A DNA stretch of 64,000 nucleotides, from NCBI RefSeq assembly GCF_003574625.1, contig NZ_QNUJ01000005.1, forward strand, positions 248,001-312,000, written 5' to 3'. Source of the stretch: Shinella zoogloeoides. GTDB lineage: Bacteria > Pseudomonadota > Alphaproteobacteria > Rhizobiales > Rhizobiaceae. The notes beneath the pieces were generated by a model, which had not been told where the DNA came from, ran no database searches, and saw only the letters and a list, made by a program, of their open reading frames with translations. The position numbers and the translations under genes were made by a program. Shown here piece by piece: positions 34,870 to 44,483 of the stretch (the stretch's first letter is position 1; the number at the start of each line of letters is the position of its first letter).

Positions 34870-37083
34870 TCATGCGTCCAGCTCGAGCATCACCGTCGCC
34901 AATGGCGGCAGGGTGATGGCGGCGGCTATTCTTCCGTTTGCGTGCTTGCGGGCCTCGACGGCGCCGCCGTTCCCCTTGCCGCTGCCGCCATAGATCTCGG
35001 CATCGGTGTTGAGGATTTCCCGCCACCGGCCCTCCACCGGCAGCGGCACCCCATAGCCCTCGCGGTAGACGGGGGTGAAGTTGGTGATGACGGCGATAGG
35101 CTTTTCGCCGGGCGCCTTGCGCAGCCAGGCGAAGACCGAGTTGTCGCGGTCGTCGGCGATCAGCCATTCGAAGCCTTCGCCCTCGCAGTCGCGGGCATGG
35201 AGCGCGGCCTTGCGGCGATAGGTGCCGTTGAGGTCGCGCACGAGCCGGCGCATGCCTTCGTGCAGCGGATATTCGAGCAGGTTCCAGTCGAGCGAGCGGG
35301 CCTCGCTCCATTCCTGCCACTGGGCGAATTCCTGGCCCATGAAGAGCAGCTTCTTGCCGGGATAACCCCACATGAAGCCGTAATAGGCCCTGAGATTGGC
35401 GAATTTCTGCCAGTCGTCGCCGGTCATCTTGGCGATCAGCGAGCCCTTGCCGTGCACCACCTCGTCATGGCTGAGCGGCAGCACGAAGTTCTCCGTGAAG
35501 GCATAAAGCAGGCCGAAGGTCATGTCGTTATGGTGGAACTTGCGGTGCACCGGCTCGCGCGAGAGGTATTGCAGCGTGTCGTGCATGAAGCCCATGTTCC
35601 ACTTGAAGCCGAAGCCGAGCCCGCCTTCATGCACGGGGTGCGAGACTTTCGGCCAGGAGGTGGATTCCTCCGCGATGGTCAGGATGCCGGGATGGCCGGC
35701 ATAGACGTGGCGGTTCATGGACTGCAGGAAGCGAACGGCCTCCAGGTTCTCGTTGCCGCCGTATTCGTTGGGCACCCATTCGCCGTGCTTGCGCGAATAG
35801 TCGAGATAGAGCATCGAGGCCACCGCATCGACGCGCAGGCCATCGAGATGGAACTTCTCCGCCCAGTAGAGCGCGTTGTTGATGAGGTAGGAGAGCACTT
35901 CGGCGCGGCCGAAATTGTAGATCGCCGTGTTCCAGTCCGGGTGGAAGCCCTGGCGCGGGTCGGCATGCTCGTAGAGTGCGGTGCCGTCGAAGCGGCCGAG
36001 GCCGTGCGCGTCCGTCGGGAAATGCGCCGGCACCCAGTCGAGGATGACGCCGATGCCGACCTTGTGGCAGCCGTTGACGAAACGGGCGAAGCCTTCCGGC
36101 TCGCCGAAGCGGGCGGTCGGCGAATAGAGGCCGGTCGTCTGGTAGCCCCAGGACGGGTCGAAGGGATATTCGGAGATCGGCAGGAACTCGATATGGGTGA
36201 AGCCCATGTCGACGCAATAGGGGATGAGATGGTCGGCCAGCTCGTCCCAGGTCAGGAACGCCCCGTCGCCATGGCGCTGCCAGGAGCCGGCATGGACCTC
36301 GTAGATCGAGATCGGCTGGCGGCGGGCATCCGCGGAGGCCCAATGGGCAAGGTGCGCCTCGTCCTCCCAGGCCTGGTCGATCGGGCCGGTCGTCATCGAG
36401 GCGTTGTTGGGGCGCAGTTCCGAGCGGCGGGCGAAGGGATCGGCCTTGAGCGGCAGGACCTCGCCGTTCATGCCGACGATCTCGAACTTGTAGGCGTGGC
36501 CTTCGTTAATGCCGGGCAGGAAGACTTCCCAGATGCCGGTGTCGCGGCGAAGGCGCATCGGGTTCCGCCGCCCGTCCCATTCGTTGAAATTGCCGACGAC
36601 GGAGACGCGCCGGGCATTCGGCGCCCAGACGGCGAAGTGGAAGCCCTCGACGCCTTCCAGCGTCATCGGATGGGCGCCCATCTTGTCGAAGAGGCGAAGA
36701 TGCGAGCCCTCGCGGATATAGTAGTCGTCCATCGGGCCGAGCACGGGGCCGAAGCTGTAGGGATCGACGACGGTCCATTCCCCGCCGGCATTGCGGGCGC
36801 GGTAGCGGACCGGCTGGAGCTTTTTCGCCGCGACCTCGCCGGCGAAGATGCCGGCCTCGGCGACGCGCGTCAGCGTGCCGATCTCCTTGCCGGACAAGGT
36901 TTCGACCGCCACCTCGCTCGCCCCGGGCAGGAAGCAGCGGGCGATGAACGTGTTGCCGGACGCGTGAAGGCCCAGCACTGCGAACGGGTCCCAGTGCCTT
37001 CCCTCCAAGATCGCGTCGATGTCCGCCTTCGCCAGAAGCTCTGACGGTTGTTCCGTCGTGCCTTTTTTTGGCGGTGCGGTCAT
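34870..37083 (-). CDS. glgB: 1,4-alpha-glucan branching enzyme
   Basis: The product is 737 aa with a long N-terminal region (two E-set/CBM48 modules) and a GH13 barrel. Conserved regions are [24 protein letters not shown] (nucleophile Asp), IAEESTSWP (acid Glu) and [11 protein letters not shown]. It moves alpha-1,4 segments to alpha-1,6 positions. Its ATG overlaps the glgP stop by one base (TGATG), so translation is coupled. Confidence 0.96.
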   Translation of the reverse strand: MTAPPKKGTTEQPSELLAKADIDAILEGRHWDPFAVLGLHASGNTFIARCFLPGASEVAVETLSGKEIGTLTRVAEAGIFAGEVAAKKLQPVRYRARNAGGEWTVVDPYSFGPVLGPMDDYYIREGSHLRLFDKMGAHPMTLEGVEGFHFAVWAPNARRVSVVGNFNEWDGRRNPMRLRRDTGIWEVFLPGINEGHAYKFEIVGMNGEVLPLKADPFARRSELRPNNASMTTGPIDQAWEDEAHLAHWASADARRQPISIYEVHAGSWQRHGDGAFLTWDELADHLIPYCVDMGFTHIEFLPISEYPFDPSWGYQTTGLYSPTARFGEPEGFARFVNGCHKVGIGVILDWVPAHFPTDAHGLGRFDGTALYEHADPRQGFHPDWNTAIYNFGRAEVLSYLINNALYWAEKFHLDGLRVDAVASMLYLDYSRKHGEWVPNEYGGNENLEAVRFLQSMNRHVYAGHPGILTIAEESTSWPKVSHPVHEGGLGFGFKWNMGFMHDTLQYLSREPVHRKFHHNDMTFGLLYAFTENFVLPLSHDEVVHGKGSLIAKMTGDDWQKFANLRAYYGFMWGYPGKKLLFMGQEFAQWQEWSEARSLDWNLLEYPLHEGMRRLVRDLNGTYRRKAALHARDCEGEGFEWLIADDRDNSVFAWLRKAPGEKPIAVITNFTPVYREGYGVPLPVEGRWREILNTDAEIYGGSGKGNGGAVEARKHANGRIAAAITLPPLATVMLELDA

Positions 37084-39542
37084 CAGGCTCTCCAGATTTC
37101 CGTTGCGTATTGGCGGATGGTGCGGTCGGAGGAGAACCAGCCCATGCGGGCGGTGTTCCTTATCGTTTTCGCGTACCAGGAGGGCTTGTCGGTCCAGATG
37201 GCGTCGACCTCGCGCTGGGCTTTCGCATAAGCGTCGAAATCGGCCGCCACCATGAACCAGTCGTGATTGTAGATGCCGTCGACGAGGCCGGTGAAGCGGT
37301 TGCGGTCATCCGGAGAGAAGACGCCGGAGGAGATGGCGGCGAGCGCCTGGGAAAGCTCCCGCGACTGCTCGATGATGGCGCGGGGATTGTGCCCTTCGGC
37401 GCGCACCTTCGCCACCTCTTCGGCGGTCATGCCGAAGATGACGATGTTCTCCGCGCCGACATGGTCGCGCATCTCGACATTGGCGCCATCGAGCGTTCCG
37501 ATGGTCAGCGCGCCGTTGAGCGCGAACTTCATGTTGCCGGTGCCCGAGGCTTCCATGCCGGCCGTCGAGATCTGCTCGGAAAGGTCGGCGGCGGGCACCA
37601 TGATCTCGGCGAGCGAGACATTGTAATTCGGCACGAAGACGACCTTGAGCAGGCCGCGCACGGCCGGGTCGTTGTTGATCACCTTCGCCACGTCGTTGGC
37701 GAGCTTGATGATCAGCTTGGCATTGTGATAGCTCGGCGCCGCCTTGCCCGCGAAGAGTTTCACACGCGGTACCCAGTCGAGCTCCGGATGCGAGCGGATC
37801 TGGTCGTAGAGCGCGACGGCCTCGATGATGTTGAGGAGCTGGCGCTTGTATTCGTGGATGCGCTTGATCTGGATGTCGAACATCGCGGCGGGATCGATGC
37901 GCACGCCCATGCGGCTGCCGACGAGGTTCGCGAGGCGGTTCTTGTTCTCCCGCTTGATCGCGGCAAAGCGCCCCTGGAAGTCCCGGTTGTCGGCGAAGGC
38001 GTCGAGCGCCGTCAGCGCCTCGGCATCGTCCATGAAGGCGTCGCCGATGGATTCGCGGATCAGCTCGAACAGGCCCGGATTGCACTGCATCAGCCAGCGG
38101 CGCGGCGTGATGCCGTTCGTCTTGTTGTTGATGCGGTCGGGATAGAGCTTGTGCAGGTCGGCGAAGACCGTTTCCTTCATCAGCTCGGTATGCAGCGCCG
38201 ACACGCCGTTGATCGAGTGCGAGCCGACGAAGGCGAGATTGCCCATGCGCACGCGGCGCTCGCCGGATTCCTCGATCAGCGAGATGTTGCGGATGCGCTG
38301 GTCCTCAAAACCCTTTTCCTTGCGGGCCTCGACGAGAATCTTGGCGTTGATCGCATAGACGATCTGCATGTGGCGCGGCAGAAGGCGCTCGAAGAGCGGC
38401 ACCGGCCAGCTTTCCAGCGCTTCCGGCAGGAGCGTGTGATTGGTGTAGGAGAAGGTGCGGCGGGCCAGATCCCAGGCGATATCGAAATCGAGGCCGTGCA
38501 CATCGGTGAGCAGGCGCACCAGCTCGGCGACGGAAACGGCAGGGTGCGTGTCGTTGAGCTGGATGGCGACGGCGTCCGGCAGGGAGCTGAAATCCGGATA
38601 TTGCTGGAGATGGCGGCGCAGGATGTCCTGCAGCGAGGCCGAACAGAAGAAGAATTCCTGGCGCAGGCGCAGTTCCTGGCCGGCGGGCGTGGCGTCGGCC
38701 GGATAGAGCACGCGCGTCAGGCTTTCGGCCTTGTTGCTCTCGCGAAGGGCGCCGATATGGTCGCCGGCATTGAAGGCGTCGAGCAGGATCGGGTCGATGG
38801 GATTGGCCGACCAGAGGCGCAGCGTGTTGACGCGCTTGGCGTGCCAGCCGACGGCCGGCGTGTCATAGGCCGTCGCGATGACGCGTTCGGCCGGCTTCCA
38901 GACGAAGCGCTGCTTGTCCTCGCCGATATTGATCGTCTCCACGGCACCGCCGAAGCCGATCTCGTAGGAGCTTTCGCGCCGCTCGAATTCCCAGGGGTTG
39001 CCGTGGGCGAGCCAGGTTTCCGGCAGCTCCACCTGCCAGCCGTCCGCCATCTGCTGGCGGAAGAGGCCGTGCACGTAGCGGATGCCGTAGCCATAGGCGG
39101 GCACGTCGACCGTCGCCATGCTCTCCATGAAGCAGGCGGCGAGGCGTCCGAGGCCGCCATTGCCGAGCGCGGCATCGGGCTCCAGCTCGGCGATGACGTC
39201 GAGATCGACGCCGAGCGAGGCGAGCGCATGGCGCATTTCGTCCAAAATGCCGATATTCGTCATGGCGTCGCGCATCAGGCGGCCGATGAGGAACTCCAGC
39301 GAGAGATAGTAGACGCGCTTCGATCCGGTGGAATAGGTGCGGCGCGTGGAGTCCATCCACTTGTCGGTGACGCGGTCGCGCGCCACGAGGATCGCAGCGG
39401 TCAGCCAGTCATGCGGCTTGGCGACTTTCGGGTCCTTGCCGATGCGGTATTTGAGGCGTTCGAGAAGTTCTGTGGCGAGCTGTTCACGGTCCGATGATCG
39501 AGGGGCGGGGGCAAGGTCGTTGTTGGTTACCCTGTTCATCAT
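37083..39542 (-). CDS. glgP: Glycogen phosphorylase
   Basis: The product is 819 aa, a GT35 enzyme. The pyridoxal-phosphate lysine is in the C-terminal signature EASGTGNMKFALNGALTIGT. The N-terminal RVYYLSLEFLIGR and ALGNGGLGRLAACFMES segments are conserved. It releases glucose-1-phosphate from chain ends. It is the first gene of the leftward glg operon. Having degradation, synthesis and pgm in one transcript means flux is set mainly by allostery. A LacI-type operator-like palindrome lies about 75 bp upstream. Confidence 0.96.
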   Translation of the reverse strand: MMNRVTNNDLAPAPRSSDREQLATELLERLKYRIGKDPKVAKPHDWLTAAILVARDRVTDKWMDSTRRTYSTGSKRVYYLSLEFLIGRLMRDAMTNIGILDEMRHALASLGVDLDVIAELEPDAALGNGGLGRLAACFMESMATVDVPAYGYGIRYVHGLFRQQMADGWQVELPETWLAHGNPWEFERRESSYEIGFGGAVETINIGEDKQRFVWKPAERVIATAYDTPAVGWHAKRVNTLRLWSANPIDPILLDAFNAGDHIGALRESNKAESLTRVLYPADATPAGQELRLRQEFFFCSASLQDILRRHLQQYPDFSSLPDAVAIQLNDTHPAVSVAELVRLLTDVHGLDFDIAWDLARRTFSYTNHTLLPEALESWPVPLFERLLPRHMQIVYAINAKILVEARKEKGFEDQRIRNISLIEESGERRVRMGNLAFVGSHSINGVSALHTELMKETVFADLHKLYPDRINNKTNGITPRRWLMQCNPGLFELIRESIGDAFMDDAEALTALDAFADNRDFQGRFAAIKRENKNRLANLVGSRMGVRIDPAAMFDIQIKRIHEYKRQLLNIIEAVALYDQIRSHPELDWVPRVKLFAGKAAPSYHNAKLIIKLANDVAKVINNDPAVRGLLKVVFVPNYNVSLAEIMVPAADLSEQISTAGMEASGTGNMKFALNGALTIGTLDGANVEMRDHVGAENIVIFGMTAEEVAKVRAEGHNPRAIIEQSRELSQALAAISSGVFSPDDRNRFTGLVDGIYNHDWFMVAADFDAYAKAQREVDAIWTDKPSWYAKTIRNTARMGWFSSDRTIRQYATEIWRA

Positions 39543-39617
39543 CGGCGAACCTTGCCCCTTTGCATTCTCAGCGTTCGATCAGTCGAAAATCGCGTTTAAA
39601 TCAATTTATGCATCTAT

Positions 39618-39631
39618 CCGAAGCGCTTGCA
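39618..39631. promoter_or_regulatory. LacI-type operator-like site upstream of glgP
   Basis: Read on the minus strand, TGCAAGCGCTTCGG matches the general LacI-family operator TGNAANCGNTTNCA except for the last two bases, and its centre AAGCGCTT is a perfect palindrome. It lies 76-89 bp upstream of the glgP start, where promoter elements are expected. Confidence 0.4.
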
Positions 39632-39693
39632 ATATGCCTTTTCAAGAAAGGGCGCATGCATTTTCGACAGGACTGAAACAGCTCCGGGAGATG

Positions 39694-39723
39694 AAAAAGC
39701 CCGCCGAGCGGCGCACGGCGGGC
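39694..39723 (-). terminator. Rho-independent terminator of the vWA/TadG gene
   Basis: On the minus strand an 8-bp perfect stem (39699-39706 with 39716-39723, GCCCGCCG / CGGCGGGC) is followed by TTTTT (complement of 39694-39698). It lies 25 bp after the stop at 39749 and separates that gene from the glg promoter. Confidence 0.85.
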
Positions 39724-39748
39724 TTCGTTCATCAAAGGAAAGCGCCGG

Positions 39749-40906
39749 CTATTTCGTGACGCGGGCGATCACCTGCGAAGCCTGCTGACCGATGGTCTTG
39801 AACGCCGCCAGAAGGTCGGCGGTGCTCTCGGCGGCGAAGTAGTGGTTCGTTGTGGTGGCGCAATATTGCAGCAGGGCCTGGCCACGGCTCGGCGCCATGA
39901 AGGCGATCGTGTAGACTTCGATATTGTTTGCCTTCGCCTTGTCGCACTCCGTCTTCGTGTCTGTGTCGGCGGATGCGATGTTGTTGTCGCCGTCGGTCAT
40001 GAAGATAATGTATTTCGACGGCACCTGACCGTTGCCGGCCTTGTTCTTGTGCTCGGTTTCTTCCGTGCCGCTTGTCAGGCTGTTGTAGGCGATGGTGAAG
40101 GCGGGGGCCGAGTTGGTGTTGCCGCTGGCGGTCAGCGCGTTGACGTACTTGAGGACACCCGCCGTTCCCCAGGCGAGATCCGTGGGCGACTGGGCTGAGC
40201 TGTTGTACGATACGGCGCCGGTGCGCACGAAAATTGCCTTGGGGTCGGCAGTATCGAGTTGCTTGAGAAGATCCTGCGTAGCGAGCTGCAGCGAGGCTAT
40301 GCGTGTCAGCTTGGTCGTGCAGGTCTTGTTAGGATCCTTCTTCGTAGGGCAAGCATAGGTCGTCGTGCTGTTCGTCTGTTCGCCCATCGAGCCGGAGCGG
40401 TCGAGCACGAAATACATCGACAGGGCATTCTTCGATTCCGTGCCGCTCTCCGCCGATCCGCTCGCGACGATCTGCTTCGAGGTCTGGCCGAAAAGACGCG
40501 TCAGTGGGTTGAGCTGCAGCTCGTAACCTGTCGCGACATTGATCTTGAAGGTCTTGCCGCCGGAGGCTTCGGTCGTTTCCGTGATGTCGATGGTCGTGGC
40601 CGAGGTCAGGTCGCTCTTGCCGGGCAGGGTGCCGCTCAGCTGCGTCTTGAAGAATTTCAGCGCGATTTCCTTGGCTTCCGCGACAGTCTTCTTGTCGTTG
40701 GAAAGCGCCGAGGCGGCGGCCAGCGAGGCGGAGTCGACCGCATCCTGCAGCTCGGCCTTGGTCAGCACCATGTTGGTGAGATCCATCGCGAAGCCGCCGG
40801 CACCCAGGATGACCGGGAGGGCGAAGGCCGTCATCATCGCGAAATTGCCGCGGCGGTCATCCCTCAAGCGGGCCAGCAGGCTGCGTTTTTCCGTCATCTT
40901 CTTCAT
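39749..40906 (-). CDS. TadG-like pilus assembly protein with von Willebrand A domain
   Basis: The product is 385 aa. Residues 16-60 hold the TadE/TadG motif RRGNFAMMTAFALPVILGAGG followed by a membrane helix and DLTNMVLTKAELQDAVDSAS. A vWA domain starts near residue 165 with an intact metal-ion site (DRSGSM) and a later IFMTDGDNN. Such proteins are minor pilin or surface components exported to the envelope. No tad/cpa secretion genes are in the window, so it stands alone. The sequence is Thr/Ser/Asn-rich between the two domains, as in surface-exposed proteins. Confidence 0.88.
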   Translation of the reverse strand: MKKMTEKRSLLARLRDDRRGNFAMMTAFALPVILGAGGFAMDLTNMVLTKAELQDAVDSASLAAASALSNDKKTVAEAKEIALKFFKTQLSGTLPGKSDLTSATTIDITETTEASGGKTFKINVATGYELQLNPLTRLFGQTSKQIVASGSAESGTESKNALSMYFVLDRSGSMGEQTNSTTTYACPTKKDPNKTCTTKLTRIASLQLATQDLLKQLDTADPKAIFVRTGAVSYNSSAQSPTDLAWGTAGVLKYVNALTASGNTNSAPAFTIAYNSLTSGTEETEHKNKAGNGQVPSKYIIFMTDGDNNIASADTDTKTECDKAKANNIEVYTIAFMAPSRGQALLQYCATTTNHYFAAESTADLLAAFKTIGQQASQVIARVTK

Positions 40907-41047
40907 GAGACTTCACTCAACATCGTCATAATGTGGGGTGAAGCTACCAGCGAAGTGTTATTCAACGGTTCGAGCGCGTGGTATAGTTTTCGTAAAATTG
41001 CGCGGGTCCCGAAATCCCGCCGCCTGTGGCTGTTTCCAAACGGGAAT

Positions 41048-41935
41048 TCACGATGCCGGCCGTACCGGGATGACGTCGACGGCTTGGTTCGTCTGGTGCT
41101 GGCCGTAACCCTTCAGGACGCCGATGACCGGGGCGACGTCGGCATAGTCGCGGCCATAGGCGACGACGATATGGTCGGTGCCGGCGGGAATGTCGTTGGT
41201 CGGGTCGAGCTCCATCCAGCCGTTCACCCGTCCGCCCCAGTAGCGCACCCAGGCATGCATGGCGTCCGCGCCCTCCAGCCGCTCCTTGCCCGGCGGGGGA
41301 ATGGTGCGCAGGAACCCGCTGACATAGCCGGCGGGAATGCCGAGGCTGCGTAGCGCCACGATCATCACATGGGAGAAATCCTGGCAGACGCCGCGTTTCA
41401 GCTTGAAGGCCTCGCGCGGCGTCGTGTCGACGCTCGTCGCCTTCGGGTCGTAGGTGAAGTCCTTGTGAATGCGCGCGCAGAGCGCCGTCGCGATGGCGCG
41501 GACCGTCATGCCGGGTTTGGCGATGGCGCGGGCATAGTCGGCGATCTCCGGGCAGTCCTTCAGCCGCGGGCTCGGGCCGGTATAGTGATGCGGCGAACCG
41601 GCGTCGAGCGACCAATAGCCGGCGATATCCTCTGGCAGCTCGGTGACGCGGGGCGAGAGGTCGGCGGTGGCTTCCGGCGCATCGACCTGCACGCGCGCCT
41701 GCATGCGGATGTCCAGCCGCTCGTGCTGGCTGCGGAAGAGGATCGCGCTCATCGGGTTTTCAAAGAAGTCGTGATGGTCGACCCGCTCGCCCGGGCCGGG
41801 CGTGACGCCGACAGTGCCGGCGACGAGGCGCTGGCGGCCCTCGATGGAGAGCGGCAGAACGCGAACGATATGCCGGCCGCCGGAAACCGGCGTGTCATAG
41901 AGATAGCTGATATGGAGGTTGACGTCGTAGAGCAT
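41048..41935 (-). CDS. Transglutaminase-like cysteine protease family protein
   Basis: The product is 295 aa. An N-terminal bacterial transglutaminase-associated beta domain (YDVNLHISYLYDTPVSGGRH) precedes the papain-like core with catalytic Cys in KRGVCQDFSHVMI, His in DAMHAWVRYWGG and Asp in ELDPTNDIPAG. These enzymes act as peptidases or amide-forming transferases. It ends a leftward group with the ATP-grasp/alpha-E gene (21 bp upstream), a grouping predicted to make and cleave peptide tags. Confidence 0.88.
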   Translation of the reverse strand: MLYDVNLHISYLYDTPVSGGRHIVRVLPLSIEGRQRLVAGTVGVTPGPGERVDHHDFFENPMSAILFRSQHERLDIRMQARVQVDAPEATADLSPRVTELPEDIAGYWSLDAGSPHHYTGPSPRLKDCPEIADYARAIAKPGMTVRAIATALCARIHKDFTYDPKATSVDTTPREAFKLKRGVCQDFSHVMIVALRSLGIPAGYVSGFLRTIPPPGKERLEGADAMHAWVRYWGGRVNGWMELDPTNDIPAGTDHIVVAYGRDYADVAPVIGVLKGYGQHQTNQAVDVIPVRPAS

Positions 41936-41956
41936 GATTCGGCGCCTCCCCCTCGC

Positions 41957-44365
41957 TCAGCTCAGATAGGTTTGCGCGAGAATGTCGGAGAGCTTTTCCA
42001 TCTCCGTCTCGAGGCGCTTGTAGACAGCGTCCGTCATGGTCTCCGGGGTCATCACCGCCAGCCCCGCGTGAAGGCGCATGGCCTCGCGGTAGAAGGGCGA
42101 CATCTGGCCGTTCGAATAGGCGTTCGGCAATTGCTCGATCTCGTTCTTGATCTCGTTGAGCTGGTAGAGGATCGAGCGCGGATTGAGCGCGTCGAGCGCC
42201 AGCAGGTCGGTGACGGTCAGGCGCGCAGTCGCCACATTGTAGCGGCGGCGATGGGTCATGACGCTGTCGCCGATCTCCAGCAGCATGTCGAGCGCGCCAT
42301 CCGGGGCATCCTCGCCGGACATGTGGCCGAGCAGGCGCGTCATGTGCAGGCCGCGCTCGAGATAACGCCCGATGGACAGGAACCGCCAGCCGGTGAAGCG
42401 ATACATGTTCTCGTGCACGAGGCCGGCGAAGCCCGCGAGCTTGCGCAGCAGCACCGTCATGGCGCGGGTCGCATCGTCGCCGGGCTGGATGCTGACATGG
42501 AAGCGGCGGGCGGTCTTCGACAGGTCGTTGAGCGCCAGCCAGCCGTCCGGCGAGAAGCGGTCGCGGATGTTGCTGGCGGAGAAGACGGCGCTGTCGATGT
42601 TGCGGATGAGGCTCGTCGGCACGGCTTCGGACGTGTCGATGTCGAGCGCGTCGAGATATTCGCTGACATCCTTGAGGAGCGGCTGTTCCGGATCGGCATA
42701 TTCGGCGTAGCGGCCATGCCAGGCGCGCAGGATGCGCAGCGCGCCTTCCGCCCGCTCGATATAGCGGCCGAGCCAGAAGAGGTTGTCGGCCGCGCGGCTC
42801 GGCAGGCTGCCGGGCATGTTGCGGGTGAATTCCTCCTCAGCGGGCAGGAGCGAGGTGCGCTCGACAGGCTTGCGGCTGACGATCCAGACATCGGCGGCCG
42901 AGCCGCCTTCCTGCATGGCGATGGCCGCGACATTGTCGCCCGAGCCGATGCGGGCGAAGCCGCCGGGCATGATCTGCCAGCCGTCGCGGGTGCGGGCGGC
43001 GAAGACGCGCAGCGACATGGGCCGCGGCACCAGCTTGCCATCGACGAAGGCGGGCGTGGTGGAAAGGGTGACGGCTTCCTGGCCGACGAGCTTGGCACCG
43101 TCCGTCGCCAGCCATTCGGCGATGGATTGCTTGGCCGTGTCGCGCAGGCTGGAGCCGAGCACGGACTGGGCGTTGTCGTCGAAGAAGGGGCGCGTGGAAT
43201 AGGCCGGGCCGATGATCATGCGCTCGATATTGGCCGCGACGTGCTCGCGCTCGTCCTTCTGGCCGCACCACCACGTTGCGATGGAGGGGAGGCGCTGCTC
43301 CTCGCCGAGCAGATGCCGGCAGATATTCGGCAGGAAGGCGAGGAAGGCGCGGGTTTCGACGATGCCCGCGCCGAGCGCGTTGACGAAGGTGACGGAGCCG
43401 GAGCGCAGCGCCTCGACCATGCCGGGCGTGCCGATATGGGAGTTCTGGTTCAGCTCGAGCGGATCGGCAAAGGCGGCATCGAGACGGCGCCAGAGCACGC
43501 CGATGGGCTTGAGGCCTGCGACCGTGCGCACCATGACCTTGCCGTCGACGACGGTCAGGTCCTCGCCCTCCAGCAGCATGAAGCCGAGATAGCGGGCGAT
43601 ATAGGCATGCTCGAAATAGGTTTCGTTGGCAAGGCCGGGTGTCAGGACGGCGATGCGGTCGTCCGCCGCCTTGCCCGCCTGCAGCGCGTTGCGGAAGGCG
43701 CCGAAGAAGCCGGCGAGGCGATGGGCGTGGGTTTCGGCATAGACGTCGGAGAAGGCGCGGGTCGTCGCCACGCGGTTTTCCAGCGCGAAGCCGGCGCCGG
43801 AGGGGGCCTGGGTGCGATCGGAAAGGACCCACCAGTTGCCATCCGGCCCACGGCCGATCTCGAAGGAGACGAAGTGCAGGAAGTGCCGGCCGGCCGGCTG
43901 CACGCCGACGAGCGGGCGCAGGAACTCGTCGTTGGAGGCGACGAGGGCAGGGGGGAGCAGGCCGTTGGCGACGAGTTCGTTCCTGCCGTAGATATCGGCG
44001 ATGACGGCTTCCAGCAATTCTGCGCGCTGGACGAGGCCGCGCGATAGGTTTTCCCATTCGGCCTCGTCGATGATGACGGGAACGTGGGAGAGCGGCCAGG
44101 CGCGGTCGGTGACGGCCTCCTTGCCATAGGCGCGGTAGAAGACGCCGGCATCGCGCAGATACCGGTCGGCGCGGGCGAAGCGGCCGGCCAGTTCGGTTTC
44201 GTCCATGCGCTCGAGCGCGTTGAGAAGGGCACGCCAGACAGGGCGCACGACGCCGTCGGTGTCGACCATTTCATCGGCGACGCCGGGAAGGGGCGCATAG
44301 GCGCGCGCGGATGCTTCCGCCGCCTCGGCCTCGATGCGTTCCGCTTCCGCAGTCGTGGTCTTCAA
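41957..44365 (-). CDS. Circularly permuted ATP-grasp protein fused to alpha-E domain
   Basis: The product is 802 aa. The first 480 residues match the circularly permuted type-2 ATP-grasp family (DUF404/407): SHVPVIIDEAEWENLSRGL, DIYGRNELVANGLLPP, VLTPGLANETYFEHAYIARYLG and the HIGTPGMVEALRSGSVTFVNA segment. The last 310 residues are the all-helical alpha-E (DUF403) domain (ADNLFWLGRYIERAEGALRILRA, SIGRYLERGLHMTRLL). In many bacteria these are two genes; here they are one. ATP-grasp enzymes ligate a carboxylate to an amine with ATP, so peptide bond formation is expected. The start is TTG at 44365 with AGGAGA at good spacing. Confidence 0.9.
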   Translation of the reverse strand: MKTTTAEAERIEAEAAEASARAYAPLPGVADEMVDTDGVVRPVWRALLNALERMDETELAGRFARADRYLRDAGVFYRAYGKEAVTDRAWPLSHVPVIIDEAEWENLSRGLVQRAELLEAVIADIYGRNELVANGLLPPALVASNDEFLRPLVGVQPAGRHFLHFVSFEIGRGPDGNWWVLSDRTQAPSGAGFALENRVATTRAFSDVYAETHAHRLAGFFGAFRNALQAGKAADDRIAVLTPGLANETYFEHAYIARYLGFMLLEGEDLTVVDGKVMVRTVAGLKPIGVLWRRLDAAFADPLELNQNSHIGTPGMVEALRSGSVTFVNALGAGIVETRAFLAFLPNICRHLLGEEQRLPSIATWWCGQKDEREHVAANIERMIIGPAYSTRPFFDDNAQSVLGSSLRDTAKQSIAEWLATDGAKLVGQEAVTLSTTPAFVDGKLVPRPMSLRVFAARTRDGWQIMPGGFARIGSGDNVAAIAMQEGGSAADVWIVSRKPVERTSLLPAEEEFTRNMPGSLPSRAADNLFWLGRYIERAEGALRILRAWHGRYAEYADPEQPLLKDVSEYLDALDIDTSEAVPTSLIRNIDSAVFSASNIRDRFSPDGWLALNDLSKTARRFHVSIQPGDDATRAMTVLLRKLAGFAGLVHENMYRFTGWRFLSIGRYLERGLHMTRLLGHMSGEDAPDGALDMLLEIGDSVMTHRRRYNVATARLTVTDLLALDALNPRSILYQLNEIKNEIEQLPNAYSNGQMSPFYREAMRLHAGLAVMTPETMTDAVYKRLETEMEKLSDILAQTYLS

Positions 44366-44438
44366 TCAATGTCTCCTAGGCAGCTCTCGTATTTCCGCCG
44401 TCTTCGAGATGCGGAAATGCTCCAGCTCTTTGTCTCGC

Positions 44439-44482
44439 GCAATTCCAGACGCAAAACCGCTGCGCACTTTTGCAGGAATTGC
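44439..44482. repeat. Dispersed palindromic repeat, copy at 44.4 kb
   Basis: This 44-base element has exact inverted ends GCAATTCC / GGAATTGC, and its core ACGCAAAACCGCTGCGCAC plus TTTTGC is nearly identical to the element at 28451-28500. It lies in the 118-bp gap between two genes of the transglutaminase/ATP-grasp cluster and ends 1 bp before the stop of the larger transglutaminase gene. Confidence 0.7.
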
Positions 44483-44483
44483 C

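Noticed and set aside
44366..44483. Hidden small gene between the two largest ligase-cluster genes
   Set aside because: The stretch is filled by a palindromic repeat and has no start codon with a ribosome site.
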